A stretch of DNA of 6,256 nt from a bacterium. Its GTDB lineage: Archaea > Nanoarchaeota > Nanoarchaeia > Woesearchaeales > UBA10216. The translations under genes and the position numbers were made by a program. This document shows positions 1 through 6,209 of this stretch, one piece after another. Position 1 is the first letter of the stretch. The number at the start of each line of letters is the position of its first letter. The notes under the pieces are model-generated. The model was not told where the DNA came from. It made no database searches and saw only the letters and a list, made by a program, of their open reading frames with translations. Location of the stretch: NCBI GenBank assembly GCA_024206195.1, contig JAAGZO010000400.1, positions 1 through 6,256 on the forward strand, given 5' to 3'.

Positions 1-7
1 GATCTTT

Positions 8-35
8 AATATATATATATATCTTATCTTATCTT
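8..35. repeat. TA dinucleotide run followed by three ATCTT pentamers
   Basis: A run of alternating T and A (about 8-22) passes directly into ATCTT repeated three times (21-35) and a degenerate fourth copy, AACTT. This is a simple-sequence tract with no evident function. It is the only tandem structure in the left flank. Confidence 0.7.
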
Positions 36-97
36 AACTTAATGCCTTCTTGATGAATTTAATATATAATAAAAACATTATTAGTATTTATACATAT

Positions 98-117
98 TTA
101 ATATTTATAAATATTAA
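98..117. promoter_or_regulatory. 20-bp perfect palindrome with TATAAA core upstream of the phosphatase gene
   Basis: TTAATATTTATAAATATTAA equals its own reverse complement over all 20 bases. Its centre contains TATAAA (106-111), 33 nt before the start codon at 145. The other gene also has a TATAAA (minus strand, 6102-6097) 41 nt before its ATG, so a TATA-like core promoter element is a reasonable guess. In DNA this AT-rich, such motifs arise easily by chance, so the regulatory reading is inference. Confidence 0.3.
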
Positions 118-144
118 TTTGAATAAAGAATTTTAATTCTACAA

Positions 145-2021
145 ATGGACGATAAGATTAACAAGTTGAAACAAAAGAATAAAAGCCCAGTTATCAGTAT
201 TAGTGGTAATTATCCATTTTAACCTTATAAGATAAAAGATACTCTTCAAAAGCCCAAGATCCAGCCTCTTTTAGCACAAGTTCCTCCGAATCGATCAAGA
301 AAGTCCTAAATGATAATTTCTTGAATGACCTGGAAAACAGAGAAAGTCCTAACTCAATCAAAGAGAAATACAGCCTTAACTATGAGAACTTTGCAATTGC
401 AATGGAAAATTTCAATGATAACTACGATGGTAAGATTAACCTTAATCTCCTTAGTAATTTTGAAGAGATTGGAAAAGGATATAAGATCATCCATGCCGTT
501 AAAGCCGGTGAAAAGAACAACTTCAGACTTAAGATTGGTTAGCAAGGAGATGATGAATGAGCTTCAGTTGAAGAATAACTCGCCTCCAGAAAAAAGTAAG
601 CTTGGCGTTTTAATCTATAGCTCTTGAGAAAAAGAAATACTCGAAGAACTATCAAGAAGATAATTTCACCAAGGCCATGGGGCAAAACTTGCAAAAAAAA
701 TTGGGCGATAAGACAGTGACAGTTGAGGAGGAACTTCTAATAACTAAGTCCAAGTCAATTAGCCCAGTACTCCTCAACCAGGCGGTAGGAAATTTCGAAG
801 AAGAGTCAAGCGACTTACCTTCATCTTCATCATTTTTGAGGAACCCTGAAGCAAGAAAAAATAGCATGTTGATTATTAACAATAATACTACTCCCTTTAA
901 GAAGAATTCGCCTAAGAATGAGGAGTTCGGGTTGGTGAGGAAGAGGTTCTCGACTCCTTATGAGAAATTTAAGCCTGTAGCTGTGAATTCTAATTCTACT
1001 GGAGATATTGACTCTATTATTTGGAACATTGCAAAGAATGAGGCTATAATTGATAATTATAAAAATGACCAGAATATCAAGCAACTTACGAATACTGAAG
1101 AAATAGTAGATTTTTACGAGTATTTGCAGGAATGCTTAACGAAAATTCAAAAAATTGTTCCTACTCCTGCAGAAGAAATCAAAACAGTAGACTATGAACT
1201 TGATAAAACTAAATGTAAGGATTACTTATAATATTGTAGATAAGAAGTTAGCAGTATTTGACTTAGATGAGACCCTCGTCCACTGCAAGAAAACTGATAT
1301 TAAATTCGCTGATGTAGCTTTGGATATTAAACTGGAAAGTGGGAAAGTCATCAAAGTGGGGATCAACATCAGACCCCATATCATAGAGTCACTACAAAAG
1401 ATTCAAGAAAGCAAATATGACATCATCTGCTATACTGCTAGTCAAAGTCAGTACGCTGATGTAGTACTCGACTTCATTGAAAAAGAACACAAGATCTTTA
1501 GTAAGCGACTTTATAGACAAAACTGCATTAAGACTAAAATGGGTAAAGAAAGCACTTATGTTAAGGACTTGAGGATCTTCCATCAGGTAGACTTGAGGGA
1601 TATCATTATAATCGACAACTCAGCCCTTAGCTTCGCCACACACCTAGATAATGGCATCCCAATCCTCCCGTTTTACGACAATAAAAACGATAACGAGCTG
1701 CTTATCCTAGCCAACTACCTAAAAGAAATCGCAAACGCTGAGGACATTAGGCAGGTGAATAAAAAGTTCATGAAGTATGACAACAGCTACTGCTCAAGCG
1801 CTAGCGAAGATGAGGGTAAGTATCAAAGCAATCCCTCTTACTCGTACCTTTCAACTCAAAATGAGAAGGAGAATGTGCTTATTACGGAAAACTCCTATAT
1901 TAGTGATAATGATCTTGAGTTTTCATATTTTAACATAGAAACAGAGAGGGATCGTGACCAGTTAAGGCTTTCCGTCATAAAGAAAAACTATAGTGACTTC
2001 CAATCCTCCTTTCAGGTTTAA
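145..2021 (+). CDS. FCP1/SCP-like (NIF family) protein phosphatase with long N-terminal extension; five exons
   Basis: Joining exons 145-205, 232-429, 455-595, 621-1214 and 1240-2021 gives one open frame of 591 codons plus TAA. ATG 145 is the first in-frame ATG after a stop at 124 and has A at -3. Residues 1-338 are Asn/Lys/Ser/Glu-rich with no domain I recognise. The HAD-type phosphatase domain covers about 333-505. Motif I is DLDETLVH at 339-346 (nucleophile Asp339, acid/base Asp341), motif II is TASQ at 397, the motif III Lys is in YVKDL (Lys440), and motif IV is IIIIDNS (Asp457/Asn458). RPH, RLYRQNC and NGIPI, typical of the SCP/CTDNEP1/FCP1 group, are also present. The tail (about 510-591) is Ser/acidic-rich. 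Family members dephosphorylate Ser/Thr on the RNA polymerase II CTD, lipins or other proteins; the substrate here cannot be read from sequence. No transmembrane segment or BRCT domain is seen. Confidence 0.88.
206..231 (+). other. Intron 1 of the phosphatase gene (26 nt)
   Basis: It begins GTAATT and ends TTATAAG, with an in-frame TAA inside and a branch-point-like TTTTAAC 8 nt before the 3' end. Removing 26 nt joins AGT-G to AT-AAA and moves the reading from frame 1 to frame 3, which then stays open as ISDKRYSSKAQDPASFSTSSSE and beyond. A GTGG donor three bases upstream would also keep the frame, but it fits the other introns less well. Confidence 0.8.
430..454 (+). other. Intron 2 of the phosphatase gene (25 nt)
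   Basis: It begins GTAAGATT and ends CTCCTTAG, with a branch-like CTTAATC before the acceptor. Splicing joins GAT-G to TA-ATT and gives ...FNDNYD-VILKRLEKDIRSS. Without removal, frame 3 runs on to a TAG at 540-542. With removal, frame 1 is open straight into the next exon. Confidence 0.85.
596..620 (+). other. Intron 3 of the phosphatase gene (25 nt)
   Basis: It begins GTAAGCTT and ends AATCTATAG, with TTTTAATC as a branch-like element. Splicing joins ...SPPEK-A to CT-CTT and continues as LEKKKYSKNYQEDNFTK into the frame that contains the ATG at 677. That ATG is therefore internal, not a start. Confidence 0.87.
1215..1239 (+). other. Intron 4 of the phosphatase gene (25 nt)
   Basis: It begins GTAAGG and ends ATATTGTAG, with TTATAAT as a branch-like element. 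Splicing joins AAA-T to AT-AAG and gives ELDKTKY-KKLAVFDLDETLVH. This restores the basic-hydrophobic strand that normally precedes the catalytic DLDETLVH motif of this phosphatase family. It is the best supported of the four introns because it falls at the edge of a conserved domain. Confidence 0.92.
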
Positions 2022-2182
2022 GTTATTTATATCATAGTAATTAATTATATTGAGTTATATTTAATTTTTATAAAAATGTCTTATTATATAGTAATATATA
2101 GTATAATTTATAGTTAATAGTATAATATGAACATGATTATAAGTTAGTTTGTTGGTTTATTAAATTTTTATTTAGCTCTTTT
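2022..2182. other. Convergent intergenic spacer
   Basis: A 161-bp AT-rich spacer separates two stop codons that face each other. It holds an imperfect repetition of TAGTATAAT-like words (about 2085-2127) and no open frame of interest. It must contain both 3' UTRs and both polyadenylation regions, so the two transcripts may overlap at their 3' ends. Confidence 0.7.
2156..2172 (-). terminator. Two AATAAA polyadenylation-signal candidates for the surface-protein gene
   Basis: On the minus strand AATAAA occurs at 2172-2167 and again at 2161-2156, starting 11 and 22 nt after the TAA stop of the large gene. The hexamer is the standard eukaryotic poly(A) signal, but in AT-rich ciliate UTRs it can occur by chance, and I have no transcript evidence. 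Confidence 0.3.
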
Positions 2183-5100
2183 TTAAGCAAATATAGACAC
2201 TAAAACCATTAAGCAGACTGAAGCAATAGAAGTTGATAAGTAGAATCCTGATGACTTAATAATAATAGTTTTTGCTTGCGTTTCAGCTTCCTTCTTCACG
2301 TCAGTCGCTACAGCCTTAGCAGGAGTAGATCCGTTAATTTTTAAAGACTCTGATTGAACTTGAGTTGAGCTTTCTGGTAAATCTTTAACAGTGCTTACTG
2401 CTTTATCATCGATAACAAACTGAGAGGTAGAAGTGGTAAGAAGTCTGAGTCTATTTGAGCCTCCTCCTGTTGAAGCACTACCACCACTCTCATCCACTTT
2501 AGGAATGGCAGGTACACTCATTTCAAGTTCATAATAATAGCATTTCAAGTTTTTCTCTACTTTTCCATTTATAAAGTCCTCTGAAGATATACATCCCAAG
2601 TTATGCTGTTGCATAATAAAAGCAGCATCCTCAACGGCTAACATCTTAACAATGATAGTATTACTAAAGAAATACTTCATTAAAACTTTAAAACACTTAT
2701 CTTCTGAATATGTCCCAGTTTTCTTTTTATTACACTCATTAAAGATGTCTCCTGTTGCAGCCCGCTTAACCTCATTATCTAATCCAGCATTGTTACAAGC
2801 CTCATTCAAAGCTACAACACATTTATCAGCGATATCTGTTCCCCAACACTCCTTAGACTTCTTTATATCAGTAGCGGAGGTATCAGCACACTTATCACTA
2901 GCCAATTGAACCTCCTTACCAAAATTGACTTTGGAGTTAACAAAGTCAGCCTCCTTTCCTAAAAATTCGTCTTCAAGCCAACTGAAAGCGAACCAGGGCA
3001 TCGTATCTTTAATGCAACCTACATTGACCTCATAACCCTTAGATGGCTTTACAATGAATTCTTGATCAAAAAGTTTGCATTTAGGAAGGCTACTTGAACA
3101 GCCATTACCTTTGCATACGAAATTATCGTTTTTAAGTTGGTAAAGAATTGATGATTTACAAGCTTTTTGTTTTTTGACTTCCTCGTAAAACTTTATGATA
3201 TCATTGCCATTTTCACATAGGCCAAGTGTAATTACATCAGCAAGATCAAGTGAGGCAATGAAGGGCTCACGGTTCGCTGCTGCCGATGCTACTTGTGCTT
3301 TGCCTGATATGTTTACACTCACAGAGGCAGTAGCTGAAGCTTTTGTGGTAGAGGCTGTAGTAGAGGATAATACTCTAGATTTAGTAGAAGGTGCAGGGCT
3401 ATTGGTGAAACTTACATCTAGTCTCATATTGCCTTTTAACAAGGCATCTTGCTTGAATAAAGCTTGGAAACTTGTGTAAACTTTTAAGCTGTCTGCTGGG
3501 ACATTTGAAAGAGGGACTTCTTTGACGAGTTTGGCTTCATCTTTAAACTCTTCAATACCCTCTTCGCTAAAGTATTTATTCATGCAAGGGCAGAGTTTTC
3601 TAACTTCTGGGTCGAGTTTGTCAAGAAGCTTCCATGTTTCATCGTTTATACCTGCGGTTTCTTCAAGGAGATCCCTTTCCTCTCTAGAAAGGGAATTAAT
3701 TTCAGCCTGTAAATCTGCGGGTATTGCGCCTGTTGAATGCATTGATATGTTTGAATTGTTAATAGCTGCTGTCGCTGCTGTCGTTGCTGCTTTCGCTGCT
3801 GCCGTCGTTGCTGCTGCTGTCGTTGCTGCTGCTGCCGTCGCTGCTGCTGCTGTCGTTGCTGCTGCTGTCGTTGCTGCTGCTGCTTTCGCTGCTGCCGTCG
3901 TTGCTGCTGCCGTCGTTGCTGCTGCTGCTTTCGCTGCTGCCGTCGTTGCTGCTGCCGTCGTTGCTGCTGCTGCTGCTTTCGCTGCTGCCGTCGTTGCTGC
4001 TGCTGTCGTTGCTGCTGCTGTCGTTGCTGCTGTCGTTGCTGCTGCTGTCGTTGCTGCTGCCGTTGTTGCTGCTGCCGTTGCTGCTGCCGTTGCTGCTGTC
4101 GTTGCTGCTTTCGCTGCTGCCGTCGTTGCTGCTGATCCTGCCGTCGTTGCTGCTGATCCTGCCGTCGTTGCTGATCCTGCCGTCGTTGCTGATCCTGCCG
4201 TCGTCGCTGATCCTGCCGTCGTCGCTGATCCTGCCGTCGTCGCTGATCCTGCCGTCGTCGCTGATCCTGTAATTGAGCTCATGTTTCTGATTGTGTCTGC
4301 AGGTTGTTTTACTAAAGTTGGTGCTATATTTAAACCAGTAGCAGTTGCCACAGCTGAAGAACCAGTTGCTCCTTCATTTGCCTCACCAGAAGAAGAAGCT
4401 GACCCTCTGGTCGATGCTGAAAGACTCAAATGTAAATATCTTAGACTTCCTCCACTCGCTTTTTCTGCTGTAGCAGTAACGTGGATAGGACATAATTTAA
4501 CCAACTTCTTAAGCTTTGCTACATCAATCTTTTCTCCCTCAGTTGAATTTCCTTTACAAGAACATTCTTTCTTGTTGAATTTTTCTTTCGAACACACTTT
4601 GTCTTTAGTAGTAGCTGTTGTACTGGCAGCCTTAGCAGTTGTTGAACTAGCAGCCTTAGCAGTTGTTGTACTAGCAGCCTTAGCAGTTGTTGTACTAGTA
4701 GCCTTTACACTAGCAGTTGTTGTACTAGCAGCCTTAGCAGTTGTTGTACTAGCAGCCTTAGCAGCTGCTGGACTAGCAGTTGTTGTACTAGCAGCTGCTG
4801 AACTAGCAGTTATTGTACTAGCAGCTGCTTGACTAGCAGTTGCTGTACTAGCAGCTGCTGGACTAGCAGTTATTGTTTTAGCAGCTAAAGTAGTTAATTG
4901 TCTTCTTCGTCTATTTCCTCCCTTTTTTCCTTCGACAGTACTTTTTCCTTTCGAACCTTTCTTTTTAACTTTCAATTCAGGCTTCTTTACTTTTTCTCCT
5001 TTTGGAATTATATCTTCATCACAGGAACCAATGCTAGAAATGAGCTGAGCTGCTAATGCCTTGGAAGCATCTGCCACTAATTTGTACAAACGATTATAGT

Positions 5101-6055
5101 TAATTAAACCTTGCGTGTAAGTGGTAAAGGAATCAATCATTTGTTTCTTGAACTTAGTGCCTATCTTGAAACCAGTCAAAAATTCCTTGTGAATTGGATG
5201 GTAGATTCCTACTACATTTTTAGATTTATCTTTGGTGATTTTCTTAGCAAAGAATTTCCATCTGCTATTTGCAAAGTTGTAGCCGACTTTCATAAACTTA
5301 AGCTTGTTTTTGTTGTTTAGTCCTTCGATTTTCCCTAATCTTTCGTAAATTTTTTCAAGTTCCTTTTCTTTCTTTTCAATAATTGTATTTTTAGAAATAA
5401 GGGACTTTTTAGAAGAAGATTTTGAGGAAGTTTTTGAAGTGACAGCAGAAGATTTGGAAACACTGACACTTTGTAACAATCTTTTTCCACCTTTTCCTTT
5501 TTCCTTGACTTTCTTTGTTATAGCTTGAACTGCCCCAAAAGCGTTTCCTTTTCCTTTGGATTTTTTCTCAGAAAATGCACACATTTTTTTCACAAATTCT
5601 GATTTTTTCTTTCCAATTTGTTTAAGACACTCATAATCAAAGCAAAGCTCTTTGTCTTTATTTTTGTCATAGCACTCTTTACATAACTTTTGGTCCTCAT
5701 CTTTCATTTTTGCCATGATAAATAAAAACTCCCATGCGCAGTCGTCTTTTTTGATTTTTCTCCAATCTTCGATAAGGAAGAAACACTCTCCTTCAACACT
5801 TCCCTTTGACTCGTCATCAATAATGCATCCATTTCCTTTGTAAAGCCATGCTGGTACAGTCCAATTTGCTGAAGAACTGGCAGTGGTTGAGCTTGTAGTA
5901 GATGTGTCTGGTGTCAATGTAGTAGAACCACCTGCATTAGTTCCTGGAGAGTTGTTGGTAGGAGTTGGTTTATTTCCTCCAGTCGAATGAATACTAAGGA
6001 AATTTAGCATTAGCATCGAAATAAACAGTAATACTTTCAATTGTCTTCTTAACAT
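2183..6055 (-). CDS. Mosaic secreted, probably GPI-anchored surface protein with Ala/Thr/Ser repeat stalks
   Basis: I do not recognise a family. The 1290-residue frame is uninterrupted and starts at ATG 6055. Order: signal peptide about 1-24; Thr/Ser linker 25-66; Cys-rich module 1 (67-165, eight Cys between 77 and 159); Lys/Ser-rich and coiled-coil-like segment (165-250); Cys-poor basic region (250-345); polybasic stretch ending RRRR at 382-385; Ala/Thr/Ser repeats (391-483); short Cys segment (484-530); GSATTA repeats (597-646); Ala/Thr stalk (647-764); acidic segment 772-890 with LCPC at 821-824; Ser/Thr linker (893-925); Cys-rich module 2 (about 926-1180, fourteen Cys); linker; hydrophobic tail 1271-1290. 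N-glycosylation sequons lie at N34, N64, N503, N591, N766, N769, N915 and N1241. The plan resembles ciliate surface antigens and mucin-like adhesins, but this is inference. Catalytic motifs are not seen. The gene converges with the phosphatase gene and starts 154 bp from a telomere. Confidence 0.85.
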   Translation of the reverse strand: MLRRQLKVLLFISMLMLNFLSIHSTGGNKPTPTNNSPGTNAGGSTTLTPDTSTTSSTTASSSANWTVPAWLYKGNGCIIDDESKGSVEGECFFLIEDWRKIKKDDCAWEFLFIMAKMKDEDQKLCKECYDKNKDKELCFDYECLKQIGKKKSEFVKKMCAFSEKKSKGKGNAFGAVQAITKKVKEKGKGGKRLLQSVSVSKSSAVTSKTSSKSSSKKSLISKNTIIEKKEKELEKIYERLGKIEGLNNKNKLKFMKVGYNFANSRWKFFAKKITKDKSKNVVGIYHPIHKEFLTGFKIGTKFKKQMIDSFTTYTQGLINYNRLYKLVADASKALAAQLISSIGSCDEDIIPKGEKVKKPELKVKKKGSKGKSTVEGKKGGNRRRRQLTTLAAKTITASPAAASTATASQAAASTITASSAAASTTTASPAAAKAASTTTAKAASTTTASVKATSTTTAKAASTTTAKAASSTTAKAASTTATTKDKVCSKEKFNKKECSCKGNSTEGEKIDVAKLKKLVKLCPIHVTATAEKASGGSLRYLHLSLSASTRGSASSSGEANEGATGSSAVATATGLNIAPTLVKQPADTIRNMSSITGSATTAGSATTAGSATTAGSATTAGSATTAGSATTAGSAATTAGSAATTAAAKAATTAATAAATAAATTAAATTAAATTAATTAAATTAAATTAAAKAAAAATTAAATTAAAKAAAATTAAATTAAAKAAAATTAAATTAAAATAAAATTAAATTAAAKAATTAATAAINNSNISMHSTGAIPADLQAEINSLSREERDLLEETAGINDETWKLLDKLDPEVRKLCPCMNKYFSEEGIEEFKDEAKLVKEVPLSNVPADSLKVYTSFQALFKQDALLKGNMRLDVSFTNSPAPSTKSRVLSSTTASTTKASATASVSVNISGKAQVASAAANREPFIASLDLADVITLGLCENGNDIIKFYEEVKKQKACKSSILYQLKNDNFVCKGNGCSSSLPKCKLFDQEFIVKPSKGYEVNVGCIKDTMPWFAFSWLEDEFLGKEADFVNSKVNFGKEVQLASDKCADTSATDIKKSKECWGTDIADKCVVALNEACNNAGLDNEVKRAATGDIFNECNKKKTGTYSEDKCFKVLMKYFFSNTIIVKMLAVEDAAFIMQQHNLGCISSEDFINGKVEKNLKCYYYELEMSVPAIPKVDESGGSASTGGGSNRLRLLTTSTSQFVIDDKAVSTVKDLPESSTQVQSESLKINGSTPAKAVATDVKKEAETQAKTIIIKSSGFYLSTSIASVCLMVLVSIFA
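2186..2269 (-). other. C-terminal GPI-attachment-type signal (residues 1263-1290)
   Basis: The protein ends with small residues (KSSG at 1267-1270) followed by about 20 mostly hydrophobic residues (FYLSTSIASVCLMVLVSIFA) and no cytoplasmic tail. That is the layout of a GPI-anchor addition signal, with Ser1268, Ser1269 or Gly1270 as possible attachment residues. A simple C-terminal membrane anchor is the alternative. Confidence 0.7.
3764..4117 (-). repeat. Ala/Thr stalk: degenerate AAATT-type repeats with spaced lysines
   Basis: Codes for residues 647-764 of the surface protein, which are Ala and Thr except for Lys at 649, 693, 709, 724 and 755. A five-residue AAATT rhythm is clear, and Lys spacing of 15, 16 and 31 implies a higher-order unit of about 15-16 residues. 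Codons are mostly GCA for Ala and ACG/ACA for Thr, so the DNA is a quasi-trinucleotide GCTGCTGTCGTT tract on the plus strand, G+C-rich compared with its surroundings. Likely an extended, O-glycosylatable or helical spacer; the function is inference. Confidence 0.9.
4118..4267 (-). repeat. GSATTA tandem repeats (six 18-bp units, then two 21-bp units)
   Basis: Residues 597-632 are six exact GSATTA units and 633-646 are two GSAATTA units, coded mainly by GGA-TCA-GCG-ACG-ACG-GCA. The units at the 5' (gene) side are nearly identical. Those bordering the Ala/Thr stalk carry an extra Ala codon and a GCA in place of GCG. This is a young tandem array in a surface-exposed part of the protein, so copy number is likely to vary between alleles or chromosome copies. 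Confidence 0.95.
4610..4759 (-). repeat. KAASTTTA tandem repeats (24-bp unit, about six copies)
   Basis: Residues 433-482 consist of KAASTTTA units at 433, 441, 451, 459, 467 and 475. A two-residue insertion (SV) lies after the second unit, and small substitutions appear in the last two. Codons are AAG-GCT-GCT-AGT-ACA-ACA-type, unlike the GCA/ACG codons of the downstream stalk. This forms a Thr/Ser-rich, lysine-studded spacer. Confidence 0.9.
4760..4870 (-). repeat. TASxAAASTx tandem repeats (30-bp unit, about four copies)
   Basis: Residues 396-432 are built from a ten-residue unit, TAS(P/Q/S)AAAST(A/I/T), starting at 396, 406, 416 and 426; the last copy is cut short by the first KAASTTTA unit. 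The 30-bp and 24-bp units share the AAAST/AAST core and the same codons, so the 24-bp family probably arose from the 30-bp one by loss of two codons, or the reverse. Confidence 0.9.
5984..6055 (-). other. Signal peptide of the surface protein (residues 1-24)
   Basis: The N-terminus has a basic n-region (MLRRQLK), a hydrophobic core (VLLFISMLMLNFL) and a polar end (SIHS) before TGG. This is a classic eukaryotic secretory signal. The cleavage site is my estimate, after about residue 24. It supports ATG 6055 as the real start. Confidence 0.85.
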
Positions 6056-6209
6056 GTTTTTTATTAGTAATTATTCTTATAATAATTCTTATAGACTTTA
6101 TAGCTTCTTTAAATTAATTATAGTAATATCAAGTGTGTAAAATAATAAACTGTATAATTATAATTAATAATAAATACATAATAATTATTAATAATTAATA
6201 TTAGCAAAT
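6056..6209. promoter_or_regulatory. Subtelomeric AT-rich promoter region of the surface-protein gene
   Basis: These 154 bp lie between the start codon of the large gene and the telomere and have no open frame. On the minus strand a TATAAA lies at 6102-6097, 41 nt before the ATG. The 9-mer ATTCTTATA (plus strand) occurs twice, 12 bp apart (6073-6081 and 6085-6093). A 16-bp palindrome, TAATTATTAATAATTA, sits at 6182-6197, 12 bp from the first telomere base. Promoter function follows from position; the individual motifs are weak because the background is so AT-rich. Confidence 0.45.

Larger units (their letters stand above)
1..144. other. AT-rich left flank and 5' leader of the phosphatase gene
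   Basis: This stretch is almost pure A+T and has no convincing gene. It holds a TA dinucleotide run (about 8-22), three copies of the pentamer ATCTT (21-35), a minimal ATG-CCT-TCT-TGA frame at 42-53, and a second out-of-frame ATG at 53. The last in-frame stop before the phosphatase start is TAA at 124-126. There is no CCCCAAT-type telomere at the left edge, so the sequence is either cut or incomplete here. The length (144 bp before the ATG) is close to the 154 bp between the other gene and the right telomere, so the true chromosome end is probably close. Confidence 0.6.

Noticed and set aside
53..136. Short frame MNLIYNKN... from ATG 53
   Set aside because: The composition is what AT-rich non-coding DNA gives by chance, it ends before the phosphatase start, and it is in another frame.
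540..542. Programmed +1 frameshift (Euplotes style) at GGT-TAG as an explanation for the frame changes
   Set aside because: A GTAAG...TTAG segment of exactly 25 nt at 430-454 repairs the frame, and identical-looking segments repair the other breaks. The site is also not the AAA-TAR type known in Euplotes.
325..627. Separate 100-residue ORF starting at ATG 325
   Set aside because: Its 5' part is the wrong frame of exon 2, its middle is true exon 3, and its end reads into intron 3. Splicing explains all of it.
677..1231. Separate 184-residue gene from ATG 677 and a separate phosphatase gene from ATG 1194
   Set aside because: Both are pieces of one gene. The ATG at 677 is internal to exon 4, and the frame from 1194 reads exon and intron bases before entering the real exon 5.
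3784..4272. Plus-strand poly-Leu/Ser/Pro frame of 162 codons
   Set aside because: It is the same artefact in another frame of the repeat tract and contains nothing but repeat translation.
3522..4832. Long plus-strand open frame of 436 codons opposite the repeats
   Set aside because: It is a by-product of GCT/GCC/GTC/GTT triplet repeats that lack stops in every frame. The product is Ala/Val monotony, its ends overlap unique coding sequence antisense, and it has no start context or independent support.
3737..5996. HSTG shared by the end of the signal peptide (SIHSTGG) and residues 771-777 (SMHSTGA) as evidence of a duplicated N-terminus
   Set aside because: The similarity covers about six residues, does not extend on either side, and uses different codons.
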